Source: Bacillus methanolicus
Lineage (GTDB): Bacteria; Bacillota; Bacilli; Bacillales; Cytobacillaceae
Assembly: GCF_028888695.1 (NCBI RefSeq)
Contig: NZ_PNFF01000001.1
Span: forward strand, 2,055,501 to 2,119,500
Direction: 5' to 3'
DNA: 64,000 nucleotides
Shown here in pieces: positions 1-8,092 of the stretch; the first letter of the stretch is position 1; the number at the start of each line of letters is the position of its first letter. The notes below the pieces were generated by a model. That model worked only from the letters and a program-made list of their open reading frames with translations. It was not told the origin of the DNA and ran no database searches. The position numbers and the translations under genes were made by a program.

Positions 1-36
1 TTTTTGTTCAAGCGAAAAACCCCCTTCGCTAACATT

Positions 37-63
37 ATGAGCAAGAAATATGCTCATTTTTAT
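37..63 (+). terminator. Intrinsic terminator, convergent with the kinase gene
   Basis: The 7-bp inverted repeat ATGAGCA/TGCTCAT is followed by a T-run on the plus strand. It would end a plus-strand gene lying left of the window. Nothing else is visible in positions 1-127. Confidence 0.5.
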
Positions 64-127
64 AGTGTGAGCGTAAGAGGCTTTTCATTCTGACAGTTAA
101 GTCCAATTCAATTGCAAATCCCCTTCT

Positions 128-1117
128 TCATTTTACCATTTTTTCAAGTTCTTTTATAAAACGCTGTCGCAAATAAAACTGATCAACTGTCATTATATAG
201 ACCTGTCTAACTTTAATATGATTGTTTAAGCTCTTTTCTCTTACTAATCGGTTCCATTCGCGAAAAATGTCTGTCGGAAACATCAAAGCATAAAGAAACG
301 CTTTTTCCTTTACATAATCTTGCATTTCTGGATAAACCATTAATTCCTTTGCCGACCAATTTAAAAAGGGCAAAATTCTGTTTGCATATTGCAAAATATC
401 AGTGCTTACAGGGCCTTTACTAATTAAATCAAAATCAATTAAATACAGCATATTTTTTTTTGTTCGAATAAAATTATGATGGGCAACATCACCGTGAAGA
501 ATTACGTAAGGGGATGAGTAAAAATAATCATATTCTTTTTCAAGATGATATAAGGAAAAATTAGCCCAATCCAATATTTCATGCAAGATGTTGCCATCAA
601 CAAAATGTTTAACAACCGAAAGATTTTCGGAAAATAAAGCCTTTCTTTCTTTCCATTTTTCCAAAAGATCAAAAGAAGGGAGAAGTGATTCGTAACGTTT
701 TATAAGCGACGATGTTATACGGTGGTAGTCACAAAGCAGATTTAATCCTTCACTCCTGTTTTTATGACTGCGAAATGAAAAAGATATTGGATGGGGTTCA
801 ATATATTGTAAGCATCCGTAATAATTTTGCTCAAAAAATAATGTTTTTTCTTTCGTAAAAGAATAAAAAGAGTACGTATTTAAAAACCCTTCTTTTTTTA
901 AAGAATCAGTAAAAGCTTCCTGAAGTTTCAAACGCTTAAGCTTGGAATAACCTTTTAAAATAAATTCTGTTTCATCTGTTTTTACATAATAAACATTTTT
1001 GCGGATAGGCCTAAACTCTTTAATCTTAGAGGGAATTTGTTTTTTCAAATAGGTGAGGAGACGATTTTTTAAACAATCGTCTCCTCCTGCCTCACCCTTC
1101 ATATTCACTGCTTTCAT
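128..1117 (-). CDS. CotS-family spore coat kinase-like protein
   Basis: This is a 329-residue protein of the CotS/YutH/YsxE group, relatives of aminoglycoside phosphotransferases found in spore coats. It keeps the kinase signature: a probable ATP-binding Lys in FILKGY, the catalytic loop LHGDVAHHN near residue 210, and the metal-binding LIDFD about 20 residues later. It therefore looks active, unlike YsxE in this same window. The substrate is unknown. The first ATG (1117) lies inside the end of safA, 26 bp before the safA stop; an alternative ATG is at 1102, and neither has an ideal ribosome site. A strong AGGAGG lies in a perfect hairpin at 1055-1086 within the ORF, but no in-frame start follows it at the right distance. 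Co-transcription with safA is likely, which fits a coat role. In B. subtilis the gene after safA is coxA, so this neighbour is different. Confidence 0.8.
   Translation of the reverse strand: MKAVNMKGEAGGDDCLKNRLLTYLKKQIPSKIKEFRPIRKNVYYVKTDETEFILKGYSKLKRLKLQEAFTDSLKKEGFLNTYSFYSFTKEKTLFFEQNYYGCLQYIEPHPISFSFRSHKNRSEGLNLLCDYHRITSSLIKRYESLLPSFDLLEKWKERKALFSENLSVVKHFVDGNILHEILDWANFSLYHLEKEYDYFYSSPYVILHGDVAHHNFIRTKKNMLYLIDFDLISKGPVSTDILQYANRILPFLNWSAKELMVYPEMQDYVKEKAFLYALMFPTDIFREWNRLVREKSLNNHIKVRQVYIMTVDQFYLRQRFIKELEKMVK
1055..1086. other. Perfect 12-bp hairpin at the safA/kinase junction
   Basis: Arms GAGGAGACGATT and AATCGTCTCCTC are separated by 8 bp. On the minus-strand transcript the hairpin begins 6 nt after the safA stop and sits within the first codons of the kinase ORF. 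It contains an AGGAGG sequence that the stem would hide. No U-run follows, so it is a poor terminator. A role in mRNA 3'-end stability or in coupling of the two genes is inferred. Confidence 0.5.
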
Positions 1118-3065
1118 CTTCCGTTCTCGGTAAGCCGTAAGGACCGCTGCCTATCTGGCCAGGGTAACCATAATTCATATATGGCGGCTGGGCAAACCCA
1201 TATGGCTGGGCAAAATGCGGCGTATAGATTGGTGTTGTTCCTGGTGCAGGTCCGTACGCAGTGCCAAAAGGAACTCCCTGTGATCCAGGTCCTCCACAGC
1301 CGCAGTCATCAGAAGCGCCTTTTACTCCCTGAACAGGTGCTTGATGCGGCATTTGCGCATCCATTTCAGGAGACTCCATTGCTTCCTGAACCTGTGGCAT
1401 TGGCATTTGGTAATCCATTGCTCCATGAACTTGCGGCATTGGCATTTGGTAATCCATTGCTCCATGAACTTGCGGCATTGGCATTTGATAATCCATTGCT
1501 CCATGAACTTGCGGCATTGGCATTTGGTAATCCATTGCTCCATGAACTTGCGGCATTGGCATTTGATAATCCATTGTTCCATGAACTTGCGGCATTGGCA
1601 TTTGGTAATCCATTGCTCCATGAACTTGCGGCATTGGCATTTGGTAATCCATTGTTCCATGAACTTGCGGCATTGGCGGATAACAATATGGAACCGGTCC
1701 ATGAGGAGGGCAATGTCCAAATCCAGAACCAGGCATTATTGGTGAAACAGCGGTGCCAAAAGGCGGACATGGTCCAAACGGCATATGGTGAGCCGGCATT
1801 GTATACATTGGCATTTGATAAGCTGGCATCTGTGCTGGTATTTGATAAGCCGGCATCTGTGCTGGCATTTGATGTGGCATTTGGGCTTCCATATCCGGAT
1901 ATTCCATTGCTCCTTGAACTTGAGGCATTAATGGCATCTGATTATCCATAGTTCCTTGTACAGAAGGTATCTCAGGCATAAATGGAGATGATTCATCAAA
2001 ATCCATGCTCTCAAATTCAGGCATCACGCTATACTGTACTGGCATTTGAGCAGCCGGCGATGTATGATAAGGCATTTGACTCATCGGCATAGTTGACGCT
2101 CCCTGCACACAAGGGAAAGGCGCTTCTTGCGGCTGATAACCTCCCGGATAATTATATCCTGATCCAGGCAATGCAGGTAAAACGGGATTATAATTTGGAG
2201 GATAAGGATACATTGGCTGCTGAAAACCTCCTTGTTGTGTTGGCATAGTATGAGGAAACTGTTCTTCCTTTATAAAAGGACCCGTGTCATCTTTTATCAT
2301 TTCCGGAAAAATGTTATCAGGTTTAGGTGGAATTTGTGGTACAGACATATCGGCCATATTTTGCATATAGTAGTTCTGAATGTCCATTTCTGGGATGACT
2401 GGTTGAGGCATTTTTGGAGAATAAGGTGTTTTCGGTTTTTCTAGTTTTGGCATTTCTTGTATCGGTGAAATGGGCATTTGTTTTTCTAATTTTGGCAATT
2501 CTTGTATCGGTGAAACTGGCATTTGTTTTTCTGGTTTTGGCAATTCTTGAATTGGTGAAACTGGCATTTGCTTTTCTGGTTTCGGTTTTTCCTTTATCGG
2601 TGAAACCGGCATTTGCTTTTCTGGTTTCGGTTTTTCCTGTATCGGTGAAACCGGCATCTGCTTTTCTGGTTTCGGCTTTTCCTTTATCGGTGAAACAGGT
2701 TTCGGCTTTTCAGCTTTTGGTAATTCTTTTTTCGGTGCAATTGGTTTCGGAGCTTCTTCAGGCATTACCTGGGGCGCTTCCTCAACTGGCAAAGGCTTCG
2801 GTTTCTCTTTTGCAAACGGATGCTCAGTGATCGGCATTTCCTTCTTTGGACCCATTTTGATATATGCTTCCTTTTTCCCTCCAGCCGTCGGAGCTTCTTT
2901 TTTAATTGTTCCGCCTCCTGTTGGAATTTTTATTTTCATACCGGGCATAATCATATCAGGGTTGCTGAGCTGTGAATTCATCTTTTTCAGCTCTTCAAAA
3001 TTTACGCCGTATTTCTTGGCGATTTTCCAAAGAGTGTCCCCTTTCTGAACGATATGGATTTTCAC
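1092..3065 (-). CDS. safA: SafA, LysM spore coat/morphogenesis protein
   Basis: SafA anchors the inner coat around the forespore. The first 45 residues form a LysM domain beginning KIHIVQKGDTLWKIAKKYGV. I chose the GTG at 3065 because AGGAGGG lies 8 bp upstream and LysM starts at once; the open frame continues upstream to 3095. The protein has about 657 residues against 387 in B. subtilis, and the extra length is repeats. A Lys/Pro block of 15-residue units (KPKPEKQMPVSPIQE type, about five full copies, near 2440-2710) is followed by a Pro/Met/Gln-rich region ending in 13-residue units (MPQVHGAMDYQMP type, seven full copies and a decayed eighth, near 1380-1680). The C-terminus is Gly/Tyr/Pro-rich and carries CGCGG. 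It is preceded by a possible sigma-E -10 sequence. SafA is recruited by SpoVID, which is also encoded here. Confidence 0.93.
   Translation of the reverse strand: MKIHIVQKGDTLWKIAKKYGVNFEELKKMNSQLSNPDMIMPGMKIKIPTGGGTIKKEAPTAGGKKEAYIKMGPKKEMPITEHPFAKEKPKPLPVEEAPQVMPEEAPKPIAPKKELPKAEKPKPVSPIKEKPKPEKQMPVSPIQEKPKPEKQMPVSPIKEKPKPEKQMPVSPIQELPKPEKQMPVSPIQELPKLEKQMPISPIQEMPKLEKPKTPYSPKMPQPVIPEMDIQNYYMQNMADMSVPQIPPKPDNIFPEMIKDDTGPFIKEEQFPHTMPTQQGGFQQPMYPYPPNYNPVLPALPGSGYNYPGGYQPQEAPFPCVQGASTMPMSQMPYHTSPAAQMPVQYSVMPEFESMDFDESSPFMPEIPSVQGTMDNQMPLMPQVQGAMEYPDMEAQMPHQMPAQMPAYQIPAQMPAYQMPMYTMPAHHMPFGPCPPFGTAVSPIMPGSGFGHCPPHGPVPYCYPPMPQVHGTMDYQMPMPQVHGAMDYQMPMPQVHGTMDYQMPMPQVHGAMDYQMPMPQVHGAMDYQMPMPQVHGAMDYQMPMPQVHGAMDYQMPMPQVQEAMESPEMDAQMPHQAPVQGVKGASDDCGCGGPGSQGVPFGTAYGPAPGTTPIYTPHFAQPYGFAQPPYMNYGYPGQIGSGPYGLPRTEDESSEYEG
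1380..1680 (-). repeat. 39-bp minisatellite in safA
   Basis: Seven near-identical 39-bp units encode MPQVHG[A/T]MDYQMP; an eighth has decayed to MPQVQEAMESPEM. Units differ mainly by an Ala/Thr change and silent substitutions, so the array is recent and likely to vary in copy number. The 39-bp length keeps the frame. Confidence 0.9.
2440..2710 (-). repeat. 45-bp minisatellite in safA
   Basis: About five full 45-bp units encode KPKPEKQMPVSPI[Q/K]E, flanked by shorter or diverged copies (LPKLEKQMPISPIQE, MPKLEKPKTPYSPKM). Divergence grows towards the 3' end of the gene, which suggests expansion from the 5' side. Confidence 0.85.
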
Positions 3066-3097
3066 TCTGAATTCCCTCCTATGGCATAAGTCCATAC

Positions 3098-3105
3098 ATT
3101 GTATG
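3098..3105 (-). promoter_or_regulatory. Possible sigma-E -10 element of safA
   Basis: Minus-strand CATACAAT fits the sigma-E -10 consensus and lies about 33 bp before the GTG start. The -35 region (GCAATTT) matches only partly. B. subtilis safA is transcribed by sigma-E in the mother cell. Confidence 0.35.
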
Positions 3106-3203
3106 TCAAAGTGGGCAAATTGCTAACAATCTACACAAAAACTTATGCACTTATGAAACAAAATATGATCTTTGGACGTGAAACTTTATTTGAAGGCTAA
3201 TAA

Positions 3204-3240
3204 AAGGGTCTGATCACTCCCATGGAGGAATCAGACCCTT
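3204..3240. repeat. Short copy of GGGTCTGA palindromic repeat; terminator of nadA
   Basis: Inverted repeat AAGGGTCTGAT...ATCAGACCCTT around CATGG. On the minus strand it is followed by TTTTATT and lies just after the nadA stop, so it can serve as the nadA terminator. It shares arms with larger elements at 12742-12848 and 16061-16183. Confidence 0.65.
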
Positions 3241-3258
3241 ATGAATCAACTATTTTTC

Positions 3259-4368
3259 TTAGGACAGCTCAAGCATCCGTTCAAGAGCAAGTTTTGCTTT
3301 AACAGCAACTGAATCGTCAACTTTAATAATGTTGTGTTGTTCACCGTTTTCAATCGATTCTAAGCACCAGACTAGATGAGGCAGATCGATTCGATTCATA
3401 GTCAAACATGCGCACATATACGGATTTAAAGAAATGATATGCTTGTCAGGATGCTGCTGAATTAACCGGTTAACAAGATTATGTTCCGTGCCGATTGCCC
3501 AGGCCGAACCTTTTTCCGCCTGTTCAATTTTCTTGATAATATAATTCGTGGAACCGGCGTCATCCGATAATTCAACCACTTCTCTGCTGCATTCAGGATG
3601 AACGATAATCTTCATGTCCGGATATTGTTCTCTGACTTGTTTAATATTTTGAACTGTAAAGTTTTCATGAACGGAACAATGTCCCTTCCAAAGAATTACT
3701 TTAATATGCTCTATCTCCCCATCGTATTCGAGAGAATCTGTAATAGGATTCCACACCGCCATTTCATTTAATTTTATCCCTAAATTATAAGCAGTATTTC
3801 TTCCTAAATGCTGATCCGGCAAAAAGAGAATTCTTTCTTTTTGTTCGAATGCCCACTTCACCATTTTTTCAGCATTTGATGATGTTACTGTTGCTCCTCC
3901 GTTTTCCCCGACAAATGCCTTAATAGCTGCGGTAGAATTGACATAAGTTAATGGAAGAATTGTATCTCCGAAAAGTTCGGTTAATTTTGCCCATGCTCTT
4001 TCCGTCTGATAGACGTCTGCCATATCGGCCATGGAACAGCCGGCTCGCATATCAGGCAAGTATACTTTTTGATTTTCTGCCGTTAAAATATCTGCTGTTT
4101 CAGCCATAAAATGAACACCGCAAAATACGATGAATTCAGCGTCTTTGTTTTCAGCTGATATTTGTGCAAGTTGCAAAGAATCTCCTGTCGCATCTGCAAA
4201 TTGTATAACTTCATCTTTTTGATAATGATGACCTGGAATAAACAATCTACTTCCCAATTTTCTCTTAATTGCTGACGCCCGTTCTTCAAGTTCCGTAACA
4301 GTCATGTTTAGGTATCTGTCCGGAATCATATTCCCCTTTGTTTGAACTGCATCTAAAATATTCACCAT
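3259..4368 (-). CDS. nadA: Quinolinate synthase A
   Basis: NadA condenses iminoaspartate from NadB with dihydroxyacetone phosphate to give quinolinate, using a 4Fe-4S cluster. The 369-residue protein has the usual length. Conserved blocks are [38 protein letters not shown] and a C-terminal MCACLTMN; cysteines in these blocks are the probable cluster ligands. It is the last gene of nadB-nadC-nadA and starts 9 bp after nadC with AAGGGGG in front of the ATG. NifS, encoded divergently, is known in B. subtilis to supply sulfur for this cluster. Confidence 0.97.
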   Translation of the reverse strand: MVNILDAVQTKGNMIPDRYLNMTVTELEERASAIKRKLGSRLFIPGHHYQKDEVIQFADATGDSLQLAQISAENKDAEFIVFCGVHFMAETADILTAENQKVYLPDMRAGCSMADMADVYQTERAWAKLTELFGDTILPLTYVNSTAAIKAFVGENGGATVTSSNAEKMVKWAFEQKERILFLPDQHLGRNTAYNLGIKLNEMAVWNPITDSLEYDGEIEHIKVILWKGHCSVHENFTVQNIKQVREQYPDMKIIVHPECSREVVELSDDAGSTNYIIKKIEQAEKGSAWAIGTEHNLVNRLIQQHPDKHIISLNPYMCACLTMNRIDLPHLVWCLESIENGEQHNIIKVDDSVAVKAKLALERMLELS

Positions 4369-4377
4369 AAATCCCCC

Positions 4378-5214
4378 TTAGAAAACGTTTACTTTTACAC
4401 TTATATCAAGCGATTTTATCGTATGAGTCAAAAAACCGAGAGAAATATAATCGACCCCAGTGTCGCGATAAGCAGCTATGTTTTCTAACGTTATTCCTCC
4501 AGATGCTTCCGTTATAATATGTTCCGGCACAAATCTTTTCCATGCCTTGATTTCATCCGGATGGCGATTATCAAACATAATTACATCAACACCTGCTTGA
4601 ACGGCTTCAATAACTTGTTCTTTCGTTTCAGTCTCAACTTCAATTTTCACCATATGTCCGAGATTTTCTTTTACAGCTGCTACTGCATTTGTGATTGAAC
4701 CAGCAAAAGCAATATGATTGTCTTTGATCATGACAGCATCATATAAGCCAAAACGGTGATTGTAACCGCCGCCGCATGTGACTGCATATTTTTCAAACAT
4801 TCGCAAACCGGGAGTTGTTTTGCGAGTATCGCAGACTTTTGTATGGTCACTATTTAAAATTGAAACGGCTTCTCTCGTTTTCGTTGCAATCCCGCTCATT
4901 CTTTGAATAAGGTTTAACACAACCCGCTCGCCTTTCAACAGGTCGGAAATATTGCCTGAAACGGTTGCCAGCCTTTGTCCGGACTCAATAGGAGCTCCGT
5001 CACTAGTGAACATTTCCAATTTGGAAGCGGGATCAAGCAATGTAAAACCTGTACGGATTATCTCTTCTCCGCAAAAAATTCCGTTTTCTTTTGCCAAGAA
5101 CACAATTTCTCCGTTTCGGCGTTTCCCAAAAATAAGATCACTCGTTACATCTCTGTCACCAATGTCTTCAATGAAAAATTGTTCAAGTTGCAACCGCAGT
5201 TTTAATTGGTTCAT
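4378..5214 (-). CDS. nadC: Nicotinate-nucleotide pyrophosphorylase (carboxylating)
   Basis: NadC converts quinolinate and PRPP to nicotinate mononucleotide, the third step of de novo NAD synthesis. I start at the ATG of MNQLKLRLQLEQFF (278 residues), with GAGGACG upstream and within the nadB 3' end, so the two genes overlap by 32 bp and are probably translationally coupled. The longer open frame to 5295 has no support. Recognisable motifs are DIGDRDVTSD, the PRPP-site segment DTRKTTPGLR, and IMFDNRHPDE near the C-terminus. Confidence 0.96.
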   Translation of the reverse strand: MNQLKLRLQLEQFFIEDIGDRDVTSDLIFGKRRNGEIVFLAKENGIFCGEEIIRTGFTLLDPASKLEMFTSDGAPIESGQRLATVSGNISDLLKGERVVLNLIQRMSGIATKTREAVSILNSDHTKVCDTRKTTPGLRMFEKYAVTCGGGYNHRFGLYDAVMIKDNHIAFAGSITNAVAAVKENLGHMVKIEVETETKEQVIEAVQAGVDVIMFDNRHPDEIKAWKRFVPEHIITEASGGITLENIAAYRDTGVDYISLGFLTHTIKSLDISVKVNVF

Positions 5215-6772
5215 CTTTTTCGTCCTCTTCCCATATTCTTCGTTGAATGATTTGTCTGCCTTTCCAAGTGTGATCATCCTCATATGGATAATCACTGCGG
5301 AAGTGTCCGCCGCGGCTTTCAGTCCTTTTTAATGCTGAATCAGTAATCAGCCAAGATGTAATAAGCATAAATACTTTCGTAATTTCTTCAGGAGGCAATT
5401 TGTCTAAATTGGCATAAGACAAATTGTGGACATCAAAAGATTCAAGCCAGTGCTTCTGTTCGGACAATGTCTCTTTCGTTCTTACAATTCCTGTATTATC
5501 CATCATTCTTGTTTGCATCTCTTGAATTTGAGGCAAATTCAAGCCCGGTGTAAAATTCGCTTTGAACTCTCTAGGATTAAGTTGTGAATTTATTCTTGCA
5601 GCCTTGTCACTATTTAAAAGTCGAGCAAGCCGTTCTCCATACACAAGCCCTTCAAGCAAAGAATTGCTTGCCAACCGATTGGCTCCATGTATTCCGGTGC
5701 ATGCCGCCTCTCCAATCGCGTAAAGTCCATCAACACTTGTACGTCCATAAAGATCTGTCTTTATTCCTCCCATTAAGAAATGGCTCCCGGGCGCTACAGG
5801 TAATAAACCGTCCTCAATAGATACTCCGTTTCGTTCACACAAGGATGTAATCGTAGGGAACCGCGATTTAAAATGGCTGATCATTCGTATATCAAGAAAG
5901 ATCTGTTCCCCTTTTTTTAAATAATCATAAATAGTTTGGGAAACAACATGCCGCGGTGCAAGGTCCTTTAAGGGATGAACATCGTCCATAAACGGAAAGC
6001 CGTCTTTTGTTACAAGCCTTGCTCCTTCTCCGCGAACAGCTTCGGAAATAAGCCCTCTCGTCTTTCCATCTTTAAACAAGAGCGTTGGATGGAATTGAAC
6101 AAATTCCATATCAACAAGTTCTGCACCTGCTCGATAAGCAAGCGCCAATCCGTCTCCAGTCACTGTTTCAGCATTTGAAGTGAAACTGTACAGTTGGCCG
6201 CATCCTCCGGTAGCAATAACGATACAATCGGCATAAAAATATTCAATGTTCCCGTGCTTGTCTTTTCCTTTTACTCCAATGCACCGTTTTGACTGCTTGT
6301 CTATTAGCAAGTCATAAACAAACACATTTTCTGTAATGGACACATTTTCTTTCAATTGGCTTAGCAAAAAATCTACAATTCTGCTCCCGGTTGCATCACC
6401 GCCCCCGTGGACAATTCTTTTTTCGCTGTGTGCTCCCTCCATGCCAAGAAGCAATTCAGCACGTTCATTTTTATCAAACGAACAGCCCGAAGCAAAAAGA
6501 TTTTGGATTAATTCCGGTGCTTCTGATGTCATCTTGAAAACGGCTTCTTGATTGTTATGATACCTTCCTGCCTTTATCGTATCAACATAATGCTGATATG
6601 GACTGTCTTTCTCACCCAGAGCAGCCGCAACACCGCCTTGGGCAAGATAAGAGTTTCCATTTCTTACATGCGACTTTGTGATAATTCTGACATTTATTTC
6701 AGATCGAAGGTTCCTTGCCAGCTGTAATGCTGCCACGCCACTTCCGATAATGATTACATCTGAATAACTCAT
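5183..6772 (-). CDS. nadB: L-aspartate oxidase
   Basis: NadB oxidises L-aspartate to iminoaspartate, the first committed step of NAD synthesis. The 529-residue flavoprotein begins with an FAD dinucleotide fold (VIIIGSGVAALQLA) and shows the succinate dehydrogenase/fumarate reductase family segments AQGGVAAAL, HGGGDATG, ATGGCGQLY and GLYAIGEAACTGIHGANRLA. It heads the nadBCA operon, divergent from nifS with about 108 bp between starts. The shared promoter region holds a palindrome expected for NiaR. Confidence 0.97.
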   Translation of the reverse strand: MSYSDVIIIGSGVAALQLARNLRSEINVRIITKSHVRNGNSYLAQGGVAAALGEKDSPYQHYVDTIKAGRYHNNQEAVFKMTSEAPELIQNLFASGCSFDKNERAELLLGMEGAHSEKRIVHGGGDATGSRIVDFLLSQLKENVSITENVFVYDLLIDKQSKRCIGVKGKDKHGNIEYFYADCIVIATGGCGQLYSFTSNAETVTGDGLALAYRAGAELVDMEFVQFHPTLLFKDGKTRGLISEAVRGEGARLVTKDGFPFMDDVHPLKDLAPRHVVSQTIYDYLKKGEQIFLDIRMISHFKSRFPTITSLCERNGVSIEDGLLPVAPGSHFLMGGIKTDLYGRTSVDGLYAIGEAACTGIHGANRLASNSLLEGLVYGERLARLLNSDKAARINSQLNPREFKANFTPGLNLPQIQEMQTRMMDNTGIVRTKETLSEQKHWLESFDVHNLSYANLDKLPPEEITKVFMLITSWLITDSALKRTESRGGHFRSDYPYEDDHTWKGRQIIQRRIWEEDEKDEPIKTAVAT

Positions 6773-6797
6773 CCAGTTTTCACCTTCCTTTGAACAG

Positions 6798-6840
6798 GTG
6801 TCTTGACACTTATATTTACATAGATTTAATATATTGACAA
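6798..6840. promoter_or_regulatory. Divergent nadB/nifS promoter with putative NiaR operator
   Basis: GTGTCTTGACAC at 6798-6809 is an inverted repeat, and a half-like TTGACAAG lies at 6834-6841. A plus-strand promoter TTGACA (6803-6808), 16 bp, TTTAAT (6825-6830) overlaps the palindrome and suits nifS. A minus-strand TTGTCA at 6835-6840 could be the nadB -35. The layout matches the niacin-responsive repressor NiaR control known for this pair in B. subtilis; the operator assignment is inferred. Confidence 0.55.
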
Positions 6841-6880
6841 GTATTTTTTACAATAAAAAGTTTGAAAGTTGGGAAAAATC

Positions 6881-8026
6881 ATGAAATATTTTGATTACGC
6901 CGCGACTTGTCCGCTTGATGAAGAAGCAGCACAAATTTTTGTAAAAGCTTCGCAAAATTTTTTTGGAAATACACAAAGTCTCCATGATACAGGAAGCACT
7001 GCTGCTGCTTTACTCGAACAGTGCCGTTTGAAGTTATCTCAACTTCTAAAAGTTGAAAAAGAAGGGATTTTTTTTACAAGCGGAGGTTCGGAAAGTAACT
7101 TCCTTGCCATTCATGCACTTTTATCAGCAACAAGAAAAAAAGGCCGGCATATTATTGCAGGCCTGGCCGAGCATTCCTCAATTCATAGCTCATTAATGCG
7201 GCTCGAAAAAGATGGCTGTGAGATTTCCTACCTTCCTTTTAACAAAGATGGGATTATTGACCTTGAAAAATTACAGGACGCGATACGGGAGGATACAGTC
7301 CTTATCACTATTCAACATGCAAATCCGGAAATCGGAACCATTCAGCCGATTGAGGAAATTGGCTTACTTTGTAAACAAAACGAAATTTTACTTCATAGTG
7401 ACTGTGTCCAGACGTTCGGAAAAATTACATTAGATAATTTAATAAAATGGGCGGACAGCTTTTCTATATCGAGTCATAAGTTTTACGGTCCAAAAGGGGT
7501 TGGAGCTGTTTATGTCAATCCGTATTTAGCATGGAAAACTTTTTATCCTGCGGCTGTACATGAAAAGGGTTTCAGGCCTGGAACAGTAAATGTACCGGGA
7601 ATAGCGGCTATGGTTGCTGCAGCAGAAAAATCTTATGCGAATCAAACTGATTATACCAAAAAGTTTTTAAAACTGAGGGATGCATTTAAGCATTCCATAA
7701 AAGAAATTAGCGACCGGATTACCATTCATGAAGCGAATGATCCGGATATGCAGCTTCCGTCAATTATCGGGTTGAGATTACATGGATTGGAAGGCCAATG
7801 GGTGATGCTTGAGTGCAACAGGCGGGGATTTGCCATTTCAACCGGAACAGCGTGCCAGATAGGCTTGCAGTCTCCTTCGAAAACGATGCAAGCACTCGGA
7901 ATCGATAATAAAGAAGCAAAGGAATTTATCCGTATTTCAGTTGGAAGAGAAACAACCGAGAAAGATGTCGAGTCTTTAGGCCAAACCCTAGTTGAAATTG
8001 CCCGTCAAGCAAGCGTTAAAAGCTGA
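6881..8026 (+). CDS. nifS: NifS-type cysteine desulfurase for NAD synthesis
   Basis: This PLP enzyme takes sulfur from cysteine; in B. subtilis the paralogue at this locus activates NadA. The protein begins MKYFDYAATCPLDEEA. I prefer the ATG at 6881 with GGGA before it over the TTG at 6869. The PLP-binding segment SISSHKFYGPKGVGAVYV contains the Schiff-base lysine, and a Cys in the ISTGTACQIG loop is the probable persulfide carrier. About 381 residues is normal. It is the only plus-strand gene of this region and has its own terminator at its 3' end. Confidence 0.95.
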   Translation: MKYFDYAATCPLDEEAAQIFVKASQNFFGNTQSLHDTGSTAAALLEQCRLKLSQLLKVEKEGIFFTSGGSESNFLAIHALLSATRKKGRHIIAGLAEHSSIHSSLMRLEKDGCEISYLPFNKDGIIDLEKLQDAIREDTVLITIQHANPEIGTIQPIEEIGLLCKQNEILLHSDCVQTFGKITLDNLIKWADSFSISSHKFYGPKGVGAVYVNPYLAWKTFYPAAVHEKGFRPGTVNVPGIAAMVAAAEKSYANQTDYTKKFLKLRDAFKHSIKEISDRITIHEANDPDMQLPSIIGLRLHGLEGQWVMLECNRRGFAISTGTACQIGLQSPSKTMQALGIDNKEAKEFIRISVGRETTEKDVESLGQTLVEIARQASVKS

Positions 8027-8052
8027 CTTTTTCATTTTATCTCAAGCATAAG

Positions 8053-8092
8053 TCAAAAGGATCCGCTAACAGGATCCTTTTGCTGCTTTTTT
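8053..8092. terminator. Bidirectional terminator nifS/pheA
   Basis: CAAAAGGATCC...GGATCCTTTTG forms an 11-bp stem followed on the plus strand by a T-rich run. It includes the last codons of pheA, so it serves two convergent genes. Confidence 0.75.

Noticed and set aside
1380-1680. CRISPR-like regular spacing
   Set aside because: Units are contiguous coding repeats without unique spacers.
1322-1770. Other repetitive frames of about 130 codons on both strands
   Set aside because: Same cause: units divisible by three. No ribosome sites.
1181-1951. Plus-strand 256-codon frame with LLHELAALAFGNP-type repeats
   Set aside because: It is the antisense shadow of the safA minisatellite; a 39-bp unit keeps several frames open on both strands. 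The sense frame has LysM, a ribosome site and SafA character.
2414-2830. Plus-strand hydrophobic 138-codon frame
   Set aside because: Antisense shadow of the 45-bp safA repeat; the hydrophobicity comes from the complement of Lys/Glu/Pro codons.
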